Positions 42,651 through 54,795 of a stretch of DNA of 64,000 bases are shown here, piece after piece. The notes under the pieces were generated by a model that saw only the letters and a program-made list of their open reading frames with translations, ran no database searches and was not told where the DNA came from. This DNA is from Cladorhizidae sp. MBARI D1340-BT2 (taxonomy: Eukaryota > Porifera > Demospongiae > Poecilosclerida > Cladorhizidae): NCBI GenBank assembly GCA_028752905.1, contig JAQNBH010000013.1, positions 41,545,907-41,609,906 on the forward strand, given 5' to 3'. The translations under genes and the position numbers were made by a program. The first letter of the stretch is position 1. Each line of letters starts with the position of its first letter.

Positions 42651-43255
42651 TTAATATTGTGGATAATTTTATTAATTAAATACTGTTGACTTCTTTTTTT
42701 AAAATATAGATTGTTATTAGGTTAGTTACTAAATAGTTTCACACTATGCTGTATTATATATGTGATGGCCTTAACAGGCTCAGCAATAGCAACATTAAAT
42801 CATAAACATGTAAATAATATCATGTTCTGTTGTTATGCTGACTGACTTCTTGTGGGTGGCTGCTTGACTATAAAATACAAATAATAACATGACAATTAAG
42901 AAATGAATATGATTGGTCAACAAAAATGAAACAAGAATCAATGCATTTACATAACCCTTTACCTAATGAACCTTTACCAATAAACACTAATAATTCTGGT
43001 TTAAAATTTGTATTCTATTTGTAGTACATTATATTATGGTCCTGTAAATGTTTGTTATCTGCACTGGTAAAAAAAAAATCCCATTTCTTTTTTGACTAAT
43101 ATAATATTGTCTGCTATATATATATATATAGGTTAGATAAATTATGCTATATAGCATAATTTTGAGAATAATAGGTATGCTTAAGAATCCAAGAATAATG
43201 CTGGAATGATAGGGAACATTTTGAGAATCTTGTAGGGAATCTTGTAGGGTCTAAC
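42651..43255. other. Unassigned AT-rich sequence
   Basis: No gene seen; a short TATATA run lies at 43115-43130. Confidence 0.4.
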
Positions 43256-43259
43256 AATA

Positions 43260-43556
43260 ACAACACACTTTCCTTTTCTTGACACTATCATTGATGGGTT
43301 GAAGAGCGAGTTAGCTCTTTATATGGCTAAAGCCAATGGATTATCAGCAGATATTGACAAGCTACTATGGTGGAGAAGACACAAATCTGAAAAGTTCCCC
43401 TGTGGTCTAACAGTTGTACATCTGTTTTGGTTCAACCATCATCTGCTGCAGCAGAGAGTGTTTTCTCTGTAACCAACAGACAGCCTCTGCAGCAAGAAAT
43501 GGAGCGAAAGATGTTATCCAGTCTCTACCTGAACTCGGTGATCTAGCACAGTAAAA
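43260..43556 (+). pseudogene. hAT transposase C-terminal (dimerisation) fragment
   Basis: Codons read LKSELALYMAKANGLSADID, KLLWWRRHKSEKFP and, after a frame change, LVQPSSAAAESVFSVTN, ending MLSSLYLNSVI. The VQPSSAAAERVFS motif is the signature of the hAT dimerisation region. Only this end is present. Confidence 0.8.
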
Positions 43557-43859
43557 AAAGAGCGGACCTCAGGGTAAAAAATCCAGAGGTCTCGAGGCCC
43601 ACTGGCACAATATGATGTGTGGCCAAGATGTCAAATATTTCTCTTTTTTTGAGAAATTCAGCCTCTCAGCTACCACACCAGATCTCCTGAAATAAGGCTA
43701 GCGTAAGATGGTGCAAGTGTCTGGGCATGTAACATCCCAGACTAATACGTGACCATTCTTCCATGGGCAGACAGAGGCTCCATCAGGTCATTTTCTATCA
43801 CCACGACAAATACCAGAATGCTCTATATAGGTGCACAGGAATCTTAGCAGTGGCAAGAG

Positions 43860-45800
43860 ATCTTTTAATGATGTCATTCATTCATGCCTAGGTGATGCTC
43901 CTGACTTCTCCTGCAGCTGAGACCATGTCTCCCTAACTGGTCAACCTGTACACCGCAGTGGTGACAAATATGGGGCCTACAGAGTGCTATACCTAGACGA
44001 GGGCCTGTGGCCACTTGAACAGTCTCATCATCCATGTATAAACCAAGTGGTGACATAGGCAGAGCATACAGCCAGGCCCTGGACTCTTCTTGATGATGCA
44101 AGCAGTAGACTTAATTAATATCATGCTGTACAGAATCCATCAAGGCAATGTATGAGCTTGACACGAAGGGTATCCCATGTCTTCTGATGGAAGGAAGCTG
44201 GCACTTTAGGGAGAGACTTAGAATGATCTGATGCAATGAGGTAAGTCTACACTCAAAATCAGGTTAGAGGCAATCATGGAACCTAGCAGGCATAATCCGG
44301 TGGATGAGGTCGAATGTGCTACTTGCAGAAGCCAGAAAGGCAGACAGTGCAAGCATAGCAGCACTTCTAATTCCTAAACCACCATACTTGACTGCCTGTG
44401 TCTAGGTGAGTGAGTTAGTGAGCAAGCTGAATATTGGTGATTTCAGTTAGGATGGAACATAGGATGTCATCGAACTCTGTGAGTTTAGATGAAGCAAGAC
44501 ATGGTGCAGTACGTAACAAGTACAGCAGCTTAGACATGGCAAAAGCACGTTGGAGCAAGCAGAGTGCGTCATGTGCCTGTACAAAGTCTATTTCGCATCA
44601 CCTCCAATCACTTTGTTTTAGCAGCAATGGCATCTTCAACTCCCTTGCTATCCCCTATAGGAGAGCCTAGGAGGGGGCATCTTCAACTCCCTTGCTATCC
44701 CCTATATATAGGAGAGCCTAGGAGGGGGGCATCTTCAACTCCCTTGCTCTCCCCTATATATAGGAGAGCCTAGGAGGGAGGCATATTCAACTCCCTTGCT
44801 ATCCCCTATATATAGGAGAGCCTAGGAGGGGGGCATCTTCAACCCCCTTGCTATCCCCTATATATAGGAGAGCCTAGGAGGGGGGCATCTTCAACTCCCT
44901 TGCTATCCCCTATATATATAGGAGAGCCTAGGAGGGGGGCATCTTCAGGGTTAAGCTCCGGCATTGCACATAGTAACTCATCAATAAGACAAGGGTCATG
45001 GCTAATGAGTTCACATTTTCTTCGGTAAAGCTGCAGACCAACCTCGCAAGCCATTGATTCTAAGGTCATAAAATCATTGATGACATCTTCTACTGTAAGA
45101 GCTGTTAGGCAGCTGTTGTCCAAGCAAAAAACTTTCAGCTCAGGTTTGAGATGGCTCACTTTTGGATAGTGAGACAGAAAAGGAGGGGGCCTAGAGGGTC
45201 ACCTTGTTGGACACCCTCGTAGGAATGAATAATCTTATCCTCACCAAAAAAAGGGAGGAGGGAGAGCTATAGGCAGAATATACCAGAGGCAGGAGAGAAG
45301 GACCTAACTCTTCCACGGCTATGAACATTTTGTCACAATGGATCGAGCATTACAGAAGTCCAACTTTAACAAAGCTTGGCCTGGCTTTAAGGAATGCATG
45401 TACATACAGGAAGCATGAACAATAGCTTCTGCTCCACCCTTAGTGCCAACACCAAGTTGAAAAGGTGTTAGTAGCAGCTCACTCATGGACACCTTCACGT
45501 GCAGGCCAGCACACTTGGCAGCTAACCACCTAAGAGTACACTCCAATGCAAGGCCCCACCCCACCACACTTTTTATTCAACGCTATCAAAGAGGCCCCCC
45601 CCCCCCAAAAAGTGACACACACTAGGAGGAGCTTTACCTGGATGAACAAGGTTCAAAAAGGTTGTAAAAACTGTTAGCAAAACAAGACCACCACTCCCAG
45701 CAGAATCACCTTAATATGTTGTGGACAAAGCCCATCTGGTTCCTGCTGATCGACTTGGAAATCAGAGAATCGCTTTGGTCTCTAAGGCCTCTGAAATAAC
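43860..45800 (-). pseudogene. Non-LTR retrotransposon RT and C-terminal region, interrupted by a 52-bp array
   Basis: In minus order: PDGLCPQHI-like codons near 45740; LRWLAAKCAGLHVKVSMSE and LTPFQLGVGTKGGAEAIVHA, LKPGQALLKLDFCNA (motif A) at 45567-45330; VFCLDNSCLTALTVEDV (motif C, normally YLDDG, here LDN) and ACEVGLQLYRRKCELISHD at 45125-44990; then a repeat of DAPLLGSPI; GGLGIRSAAMLALSAFLAS at about 44370; and LYALPMSPLGLYMDDETVQV, CHHCGVQVDQLGRHGLSCR at 44070-43920. The HGLSCR..... C-terminal end is typical of this RT family, the same family as 51736-52939. Frameshifts throughout. Confidence 0.8.
44634..44950. repeat. 52-bp tandem array inside the RT pseudogene (6 units)
   Basis: The unit is roughly AGGAGAGCCTAGGAGGGGGG plus CATCTTCAACTCCCTTGCTA plus TCCCCTATATAT, spaced 50-54 bp. 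On minus it encodes DAPLLGSPI, which in this RT family normally occurs once, shortly after the KCELI block. The array therefore grew from that codon run. Confidence 0.9.
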
Positions 45801-45825
45801 TATGCAACCCTCTGGATCCAAAGTG

Positions 45826-45915
45826 GGGTTATTATTATTGTTGTTATTATTATTTTTATTATTAATTTTATTATTATTATAATTATATTATTTATTGGTA
45901 TTACTATTTTTGGTG
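45826..45915. repeat. TTA/TTG microsatellite
   Basis: About 90 bp of TTA triplets with interruptions. Confidence 0.9.
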
Positions 45916-47860
45916 AAAAAATAAAAATAAAGTGGGAGAAAGAATGGGGAGGAGAGATAGTGGAGGGTAAGGAAAGAAGGCTCGAGTACTTCCATATTGG
46001 TGGCAAATTAGAGTGCAATTGCAATTTTTTCCGCTGCAATAAAAAGTGTAATTACATTCTGATTGGCTAATAGCTAACTGTGAAATATCATACTAATAAC
46101 CACAAAACTCCATGGCATTTTTATACAGGAAGTGATTTAGGTAGTGGCATTATTAGCGTAGAGTTTGTTTGATTTCCTGCAAGTTTCTTGCTGCTTATTT
46201 GCTAGCATTTTTCCAGGATGGTATACTAAGTATATAGTAACTCATCCAAGAAACATTTTAAGCCATTCATATTCTGAAGAAAGTGCTTTGATTCTTGGCA
46301 GAGGGAATACCCCTACATACATCATTTACAACAATAGCACATGAATAACCCAACATGGCAGCATTTTCAACACATGCAGTACTCAACCAAAAGTAGTCAA
46401 AATTGAGTGAATTTTTTTAATGACCCCCAAAACCCCGAAAATTTAACCAAATTTACCGAAACTCGTCAAAATTAAGTGAGTTATTTTCCTATTCCCATGA
46501 ATCAACAATGAGACCACAAACAAAAGTTATGTAGTGCTGTATCATCCTTGACAGGAAATAGCACAGCCATGGAATAGTAGAGGCAGCAACAACCTAGGGC
46601 AGCAATGAGGAGATGCTGCATGAAGCAAGAGCATAAGAGAATTTAGAATTACCTGCATCATGAGATCCTCGATGAGTAGCTAATGATACAGCCACTAAAT
46701 AGAGGCAGCAAACTAGTGCAGTACTAAAACAAACCTGCACCAGCAAGAGGAGATGCAAAGAAGAACCATTACTTATGTTCAATTGGAGACAGCTATTAGA
46801 TGCCCGTGTCCTTCATCATGGGAGACCACAGATTACAGGGTGCCTAAGTCCTGCTTCATGGGGAGCCAAGCAATTACGGAATGGATTTTTAGGCCGATGG
46901 CAGCTTTGGGGGGATTTTTGCAATCCAGAAGCTGGATCCTACCAGGCACCTCTGTGGTTGGATCATGCACTTTGGAATGTAACAGTGATCAACACTTGCA
47001 TCAATTCTTTGTTTTCTAGGCATGGTGGGGTAAAACTATCACTTGTGTTTACAAGCTGGTGTGGCATCCAGAAGGCTATAACACATCCACAATGATTTTC
47101 TCAATAACCAAATAAAATGTTCTCGCTTGACAATTTGGACAATTTGGCTAGACATGAAGGTTAAAGCATCTAGCCAAAAGCTCGAGTAATTAAATTTAAG
47201 TTTAATATGGATTCATACCTTCAATACAAAGGATTTGAGACCCGACTATGGATGGTCAACGAGAAGTCACCAAATGTTGGCAATTCTGGTTAATATTCAT
47301 GAAAATAAGGTGAAATCATGACAAATTTACTTTATAAAACTAAACTCTTATAATTATACTAAACCTAACAGTTACAATCCTTATGCTACAATCCTTATGC
47401 TTAGCAGAAATGAAAAATCACCAAGTACATGTAAGTACATAAAATATGAAGTGCAAGTCACCACTTCCTTATTTACCATAAGCCGACATCTACACGTTGT
47501 GATATTTATACTAGACAGTCATTAATCACACATCACATACGAGATCAAAAAAGACATCCCATCACACGCTCCATCCACCAACCAATTCTCACATAGACCA
47601 ATAGTATAGTGCTTGTATTATAAAGGTAAAGGGTGGCCTAATTTTGTGCTCATTAGTAATTTCCTTTAATTTTTTTTTGAAGAGCCCAATGTTCATTTTT
47701 AAATGTTCCTGTATATATAGTGATATATGACAACCTAATGGAGTGGAGAGGATGGGAGGAGGAATAGTAGGAGGAGTTCTCACCCTCCAAAGGTGGAGGT
47801 CAGCATAAAGCATGCTGCCAACTGGTATAAGGGCTCGATTCCCAGAACAATAGATCTCAT
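45916..47860. other. Mostly unassigned sequence
   Basis: A 106-codon plus frame at 46775-47095 (WGAKQLRNGFLGRWQLWGDF, then NPEAGSYQAPLWLDHALWNV) is protein-like but unrecognised and has no clear splice sites. Nothing else is visible. Confidence 0.35.
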
Positions 47861-48010
47861 GTCTCCATGCAGAGCAGCCTTCGTCAATGGCAGGTCTGAG
47901 CCACGCCTCCATGTAGAGCAGCCTTGGGTAATGGCAGGTCTGAGCCACGCCTCCATGCAGAGGAGCCTTGGTCAATGGCAGGTCTGAGCCACACCTCTTT
48001 GTAGAGCTGT
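47860..48010. repeat. 44-bp tandem repeat (3 units)
   Basis: Units start ATGGCAGGTCTGAGCCACGC at 47887, 47931 and 47975. Confidence 0.9.
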
Positions 48011-48224
48011 ATTTGTTAACCGAACTTTAACCCTCGCTATGCCTCTTGTCTTTGTACTGTGGCAATTTACTTTTTGGGGAATTCATTCCGAATCCTCTCA
48101 TCTCATGGAGAGCAGTGCAATGGACACTGTTGGATACGAACAGAACTTCCGTGTTCACAGATAAGAATACTTGGAAGTAGAAATTGTCAAAGAACATACT
48201 TGGCAGTTGATTATTACAAATACA

Positions 48225-48290
48225 TAATATATATATATATACACACACATATATATATACACACACTTAAATATATGTATATATATATTA
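48225..48290. repeat. TATA/CACA microsatellite
   Basis: ATATAT and ACACAC runs; a similar run lies at 48708-48727. Confidence 0.85.
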
Positions 48291-48750
48291 CAAAATAACA
48301 TGCAAAAGCATTCCGAGTTAAGGTTGCTTCAAGATAAGATGGTCAACTTATGGTTATCAGCTGTGGTTGTTACTATGACAATTGGACACACCCATACATA
48401 TATAGCTGATCAGTCACCATCCTAAATTAATGTGGCATACAAGAGTTTATATATATACACATGAAGAAAGTGCTCGTACAAATATTTGGCAATATACACT
48501 AGATGCATTTACCTGCCCCCAGTTCCCGTGGGTCGTGTGCTCTGGTAACATGTAACTGTCAATTTAGCAACCTTCAGCAAGACTACATGTTGTACACACC
48601 ACCAATAGGCTGGATCCAGACACTGCTGTAATATATAGCAACTCATAAACAACACATGCACAGGGGATATCTAAAATATATATTATTCTTAAACAGCTTA
48701 GTCAATGATATATATATATATATATATTATACATTACATCATATTGATTT

Positions 48751-49021
48751 CAGTTGTTGCAGATGCAAAACACATCCTCGAGAATTCTCCAGGATCACAG
48801 AGCCATTCTTCCCTCCACTGAATGCCTTAAGAGAGAGATTGCAGCAAGGCCCACCACGAGGAGGAGGCAGGAAGAGAGCAGACAGGGCAGACACATCCAA
48901 CTCCTGCGGGTATTGAGTCAACACTTCATGCAGCCATCACTTCCTAACAAACACTTCATGCAGCCATCACTTCCTAACAAACACTTCATGCAGCCATCAC
49001 TTCCCAGAGTCAAGCATGTGT
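48751..49021 (+). CDS. Candidate terminal exon of an unrecognised host gene, with a 10-residue repeat
   Basis: An ATTGATTTCAG acceptor is followed by a stop-free frame: LLQMQNTSSRILQDHRAILP, STECLKREIAARPTTRRRQE, ESRQGRHIQLLRVLSQ, then HFMQPSLPNK repeated (three HFMQPSLP units), ending RVKHV and TAG. A 30-bp tandem repeat keeps the frame. An AATAAA-containing stretch (ATATAAATAAATG) starts about 10 bp after the stop and could serve as a polyadenylation signal. Alpha-helical, Arg/Gln-rich composition. No upstream exon was identified, and I do not recognise the family. Confidence 0.4.
48920..49010. repeat. 30-bp tandem repeat (3 units)
   Basis: Unit CACTTCATGCAGCCATCACT plus TCCTAACAAA; in frame inside the candidate exon. 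Confidence 0.9.
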
Positions 49022-49640
49022 AGGGATATAAATAAATGTGGCCTGAAGTGCTTCAGCTCATACTCAACAAACACAAACTGAAATACTCACAGAAATAATT
49101 AAACAAATACCTTTCCCATATTTTTTTGGCCGGACCGATCCTGAAGACCTAATCTCACGAGCTAGTCGAAGAAGGAGCTGAAGTAGTGAATGCCAGGCTT
49201 GAGAGGCGAGCAAGGAAAAAGAAAAAGCTGGAGCATCTTTATGAACTGACTAGCTGTGTACCATCCTTTTCTGTCAGCCATGCAGCCCATTCTCACCTGC
49301 CTGTGCAGCAATAAATTAATAAATAAATAATTCTAAAAAATGGGTTGGGGGTTGGAGGAGGTATGAGGGTCTATGGGGGAGCTGGTTTTGGGTGGCTAGG
49401 GTTTATCAGTGTTTTGGGGGTTATTGTTGGGTGCTTGTCTGCTATATATCTGGCAAGGGAACACGTCAGCTATTACCTGTGCAGACAATTCTCTCTTGCA
49501 CAGCACAGCCAGACCAGTCTTGCTTACAATCTGCTGCCGGGCGCTATCTCGACCGCTTCTTCACTATGATGACCATTCTCGGTTTATGTTAGCCCACATT
49601 ATTTATGACACTTGACCCCATTCACATACAAAAAAATATA
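49022..49640. other. Unassigned sequence
   Basis: A short AAAT run at 49312-49332 and a 74-codon plus frame with one hydrophobic segment (GWLGFISVLGVIVGCLSAIY), not recognised and without splice support. Confidence 0.35.
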
Positions 49641-49669
49641 TTCTTATGTGTGAAGGAATGTGAATAAAT

Positions 49670-49985
49670 AAATAGGTACATCAATGATAGAAACATACAT
49701 ATATATATATATGAAATATACATCGAGAGATACAGTGTACATATAAAGATACATTCATAGATAATATATACATACAGTGATAGAAACATACACACATATA
49801 TATATATGTATATATAGATAGATAGATCAAAGATACATACATATATAGATAGCACATACATAGAGGATACATACATAAATAGAAACATACACATTTATAG
49901 AAACATACATAGATAGAAACATATATAGATATATATACATAGATAGAGGTATATATACATACATAGATAGATAGATAGATACACC
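49670..49985. repeat. ATAC/GATA/TATA microsatellite block
   Basis: ACATACAT, GATAGATA and TATATATA runs. The Tyr/Ile/Cys-rich minus frames are artefacts. Confidence 0.95.
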
Positions 49986-50620
49986 ATGGGTACAATATCC
50001 CCAGTCAGGAACACCCCCACATCACATGTCTGCATGGGTACAATATCCCCGTCAGGAACACCCCAAAATGTCTGCATGGGTACAATATCCCCAGTCAGGA
50101 ACACACCCACATGTCTGCATGGGTACAATATCCCCAGTCAGGAACACCCCCACATGTCTGCATGGGTACAATGTCCCCAGTCAGGAACACCCGCACATGT
50201 CTGCATGGGTACAATATCCCCAGTCAGGAACACCCCCACATGTCTGCATGGGTACAATGTCCCCAGTCAGGAACACCCCCACATGTCTGCATGGGTACAA
50301 TGTCCCCAGTCAGGAACACCCCCACATGTCTGCGTGGGTACAATATCCTCAGTCAGGAACACCCCCACATGTCTGAGTGGGTACAATATCCCCAGTCAGG
50401 AACATCCCCACATGTCTGCGTGGGTACAATGTCCCCAGTCAGGAACACCCCACATGTCTGAGTGGGTACAATATCCCCAGTCAGGAACACCTCCACATGT
50501 CTGCATGGGTACAATGTCCCCAGTCAGGAACACCCCCACATGTCTGCGTGGGTACAATATCCCCAGTCAGGAACACCCCCACATGTCTGCATGGGTACAA
50601 TGTCCCCAGTCAGACACAAC
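49985..50620. repeat. 43-bp tandem array (about 15 units)
   Basis: The unit is CATGGGTACAATATCCCCAG plus TCAGGAACACCCCCACATGT plus CTG. Two variants, ATATCCCC and ATGTCCCC, alternate irregularly along the array. Three units are shortened by one to a few bases. The long frames across it are repeat-derived. Confidence 0.95.
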
Positions 50621-50937
50621 AACAAACAGTGCCCATTGCCTATTCCAAAGTAGCTCATTAGATGGAAATAACAACAGAGACAGTTAAGGATGAGACATAC
50701 GGGAAGTTCTGAGTACTGGTCTGAAATATTTGGAGTTTTGAGTTTTAAAACGAGTGCCTGTGGATGTGGTGAAAACAAGTGGTAATTAACAACAGGGGCC
50801 TGAAGCCAGGGGACGTAGCCAATAGGCAGTTTGAATTGAAGAGAGATGCCCATGGCACCCGTGGAAGAGCTCCTGAGGGCCTCTCATGACACCAGCAAAA
50901 AAAAAAGGAAGGAAGAAAGAGGAGAAGTGAAGAATCA

Positions 50938-51194
<257 letters not shown>

Positions 51195-51288
51195 AAGAGA
51201 CATCGACAACAACAATACACACACATACAAAGCTAAACCAACGTCCCATATTATAGTACTCCATATTCTAGCACACATAACAACTGAC

Positions 51289-51422
51289 CTCTTGGGTCAG
51301 CAAGCTGTAAGACAGCAAGTTCTCACCCACCGGGTTCTCCAACAACACAATGGCCATAAACTTGTCACCCATAGTGCTCCTGATCCTTGACCCCGGAATA
51401 GTGGCCAAATTGATGACGCAGT
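51289..51422 (-). CDS. IARS1: Candidate isoleucyl-tRNA synthetase C-terminal exon
   Basis: On minus, from a CATCATCAAG acceptor, the frame reads CVINLATIPGSRIRSTMGDK, FMAIVLLENPVGENLLSYSL, LTQE and then a GTCAGT donor. Animal isoleucyl-tRNA synthetases end in ubiquitin-like repeats containing YVNL..... and LLLENPxGxN segments, and this exon fits that pattern. The acceptor is weak and the exon short. It lies 48 kb upstream, in the sense of transcription, of exons encoding earlier parts of the same protein, so it cannot belong to the gene at 1-3475 in simple order; a second or rearranged copy is the likeliest reason. Confidence 0.5.
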
Positions 51423-51510
51423 CTTGATGATGTCATCAGTTGAAAGGAGTGAATATGTAGGCAGTGCGTCATTAACATCTTGAGAGATGCTCCATCAAGG
51501 CCTTTTATCT

Positions 51511-51660
51511 ATATACACAATAATAATATAATAATAGCAATAATAATAACAATTGTAATAATAATAATAGCAATAATAATAACAACAACAACAACATTAA
51601 TAACAACATAATAACAATAATAATAGCACTAATAATAAGCAATAATAATAATAGGATAAA
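51511..51660. repeat. AAT/CAA microsatellite
   Basis: AAT triplets mixed with CAA and GCA. Confidence 0.9.
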
Positions 51661-51735
51661 GATTATAAAGAGGATACCACGTGCATCTCGCCCCCAAGCA
51701 GCCTTGAAGTTAACAGCCATCATTAATGACTTGCG

Positions 51736-52958
51736 TTGGATATGGATAATCTTCATAAATGGGGTAGGGTATTTAAATTTGCTCCTTGTTGTTTAAGAGT
51801 TCCTAGCAGGGGTGCGCCCAAAAGAAGCCTTGCCTCACATATAAACTCCTTCATTCGGGATGAAACATACCCAACTCAGACCCATGTCCCAGTGAATAAG
51901 AAAGCCCATTTTAATAAAGATCCCTTGGATTTGCTTTGTAAGTCTGTTTCATCCAAATTGGAGGAGGGTGATTTCAAGGGAGTGATCCGTCTTGCAAGCT
52001 CTGAGGATTCTCTAGCAAGTTTTGATGAGAACACACTCAACAGGATCAAAGACAAGCATCCTTCACCTGACCACAATACATCTCTGCCCCCTCCTCCAGT
52101 CTTTGATGAAAGTGTCTGTTTTCAAGTTTCTGAGAAGTTGATCGTAAAGGCTATTCGATCATTTCCTTGTGGGTCCGCTGGGGTTCCCGATGGCCTACGT
52201 CCGCAGCATCTGAAGGACTTAATCATAGATGCATCTCAATGTAATAGCGTGAACCTGATTAAAGCCTTGACATCATTTGCAAATCAGGTTCTTGCAGGTA
52301 GAACTCCCTTTCCTGTGCGACAGTTTTTTTTGGTGCCTCCTTAGTTGCCCTCAATAAGAAGGATGGGGTGTGAGGCCCATAATGGTCGGTTGCATGCTGA
52401 GACGCTTAATTGCCAAGGTTTCTAGCATTATGTTGAAAGAGGCTATGAGTGGACTTCTTGCACCTTCTCAGCTTGGTTATGGTGCTAAGCTCGGTGCAGA
52501 AGCTACGGTCCATGCAGCCAGAGTTTATCTCCAGTCCCTTCAACCGGGTAATGTCCTGCTTAAACTTGACTTTCATAATGCATTCAACTCAATCCATCGG
52601 GATAAAATGCTGGCAGTTACTGAGAAATTTACACCTACAGATGTGCAATCTGTTTACAGCTCACCCTCCTCTCTTTTCTTTGGAAGTGACATTATTGATT
52701 CTGCAGTAGTTCAACAGGGAGATCCATTGGACCCACTTCTTTTCTGTCTAACCGTTCACAGTTTCTTGAGGCATTTAAAGTCAGAGTTCAATGTGTTTTA
52801 CCTGGATGACGGACCTCTGGGTGGTTTGGTGTCAGATGTCGTTGCTGATTTTCGTAGCATAGAACATGAGGCTGGGAGAGTGGGTTTACAGTTGAACCCA
52901 TGCAATTGTGAGATCATCAGTCAACCCATGCAAGTGTGAGATCATCAGTCACGACCCG
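51736..52958 (+). pseudogene. Non-LTR-type reverse transcriptase, block copy 3 (best preserved)
   Basis: A first frame (51736-52344) carries the N-terminal part: PSRGAPKRSLASHINSF, KDPLDLLCKSVSSKLEEGDF, FPCGSAGVPDGLRPQHLKDL. A frameshift near 52345-52370, in ...LVALNKKDGG..., leads to a second frame (52370-52939): VRPIMVGCMLRRLIAKVSS, LAPSQLGYGAKLGAEATVHA, LLKLDFHNAFNSIHRDKML (motif A), QQGDPLDPLLFCLTV (motif B), FYLDDGPLGGLVSDV (motif C), AGRVGLQLNP. This RT family, in animal genomes, usually continues to a HGLSC Zn motif and a restriction-like nuclease; here it stops after motif D at the 61-bp array and gypsy pol follows. The YLDDG box is intact. Not functional because of the frameshift and the truncation. 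Confidence 0.8.
52559..52563. other. Unoccupied TTAA site matching the piggyBac insertion in copy 2
   Basis: CTGCTTAAACTTGAC here corresponds to the piggyBac end followed by TTAAACTTGAC at 11276. It is the empty-site reference for that insertion. Confidence 0.75.
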
Positions 52959-53935
52959 GTTAAACAGAGCCCCAAGCATATTCACAGCCAGACATGTGGC
53001 ACTAACCCCTGCATGACAGGGTTAAACAGAGCCCCAAGCATGTTCACAGCCAGACATGTGGCACTACCCCTACATGACAGGGTTAAACAGAGCCCCAAGC
53101 ATGTTCACAGCCAGACATGTGGCACTACCCCTACATGACAGGGTTAAACAGAGCCCCAAGCATGTTCACAGCCAGACATGTGGCACTAGCCCTACATGAC
53201 AGGGTTCAAGCATGTTCACAGCCAGACATGTGGCACTACCCCTACATGACAGGGTTAAACAGAGCCCCAAGCATGTTCACAGCCAGACATGTGGCACTAA
53301 CCCCTACATGACAGGGTTAAACAGAGCCCCAAGCATGTTCACAGCCAGACATGTGGCACTACCCCTACATGACAGGGTTAAACAGAGCCCCAAGCATGTT
53401 CACAGCCAGACATGTGGCACTACCCCTACATGACAGGGTTAAACAGAGCCTCAAGCATGTTCACAGCCAGACATGTGGCACTAACCCCTACATGACAGGG
53501 TTAAACAGAGCCCCAAGCATGTTCACAGCCAGACATGTGGCACTAACCCCTACATGACAGGGTTAAACAGAGCCCCAAGCATGTTCACAGCCAGACATGT
53601 GGCACTACCCCTACATGACAGGGTTAAACAGAGCCCCAAGCATGTTCACAGCCAGACATGTGGCACTACCCCTACATGACAGGGTTAAACAGAGTCCCAA
53701 GCTTGTTCACAGCCAGACATGTGGCACTACCCCTGCATGACAGGGTTAAACAGAGCCCCAAGCATGTTCACAGCCAGACATGTGGCACTAACCCCTACAT
53801 GACAGGGTTAAACAGAGCCCCAAGCATGTTCACAGCCAGACATGTGGCACTAACCCCTACATGACAGGGTTAAACAGAGCCCCAAGCATGTTCACAGCCA
53901 GACATGTGGCACTACCCCTACATGACAGGGTTAAA
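52959..53935. repeat. 61-bp tandem array, block copy 3 (about 16 units)
   Basis: Same unit as 11657-12196 but twice as many copies. Units of 61 and 62 bp alternate (CTACCCC or CTAACCCC), and one is truncated at about 53200. The last unit passes directly into the gypsy RT codons. Confidence 0.95.
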
Positions 53936-54486
53936 CAGGAACTACACAGAATGGAAACACTAGGAGTGATATCCAAAAGTGGAGAAACCAACCACTTGCT
54001 GTGTGGGGGATGGTTGCGGTCCCAATGGCCAAATTAGAATTTGCGTCGACTTGAAGCCCTGAACACCAGTGTTCTCAGGGAGGTGTGTCCTCTACCCAAG
54101 GTGGAAGAGACAATAACACAATAATCAGGAGCAAAGTTATTTAGCAAACTCGACGCTGACTTGGGATTCTTGCAGATAGCCTTGGTAGAGGAGTGGCAAC
54201 TACTCACAACATTCATAACAGCATTTGGAAGGGATGCCTTCAACAAACTCCCCTTTGGTATATGTAGTGCACCCAAGTACTTCCAAAAGCAGGTGAGTGA
54301 AATACTGTCCGGACTAGAGTGAGTTATCTGCTTTATGGATGGTGTGCTCGTGTTTGGGGAAGACTAAACAGAACATGATACTAGATTGCCAGCAGCACTC
54401 CAAAGGATAGCAGATGCTGGGGGAACATCCAACAAAGACAAGTGCAAATTTATTCAACCAAAATTGACATTCCTCATTGGTCAACA
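53930..54486 (+). pseudogene. Ty3/gypsy reverse transcriptase remnant, block copy 3
   Basis: The same series as copy 2: GVISKSGETN-type frame change, RICVDLKALNTSVLREV, KLDADLGFLQIALVEEW, TTFITAFGRDAFNKLPFG, then ICFMDGVLVFGED, with the catalytic MDD again reading MDG. A stop (GLE followed by TGA near 54320) and several frameshifts are private to this copy. The MDG change shared by both copies predates the duplication. Confidence 0.85.
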
Positions 54487-54795
54487 ATGAATACAACCAC
54501 ACCCCTCAAAGACGACAGCCACTGCCAGTGAGGAATACAACCACACCCCTGAAAGATGACAGCCACTGCCAGTGAGGAATACAACCACACCCCTCAAAGA
54601 TGACAGCCACTGCCAGTGAGGAATACAACCACACCCCTCAAAGATGACAGCCACTGCCAGTGAGGATTACAACCACACCCCTCAAAGATGACAGCCACTG
54701 CCAGTGAGGAATACAACCACACCCCTCAAAGATGACAGCCACTGCCAGTGAGGAATACAACCACACCCCTCAAAGATGACAGCCACTGCCAAGAT
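54487..54795. repeat. 44-bp tandem array, block copy 3 (about 7 units)
   Basis: Same unit and same position in pol as 12767-13112. Confidence 0.95.
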
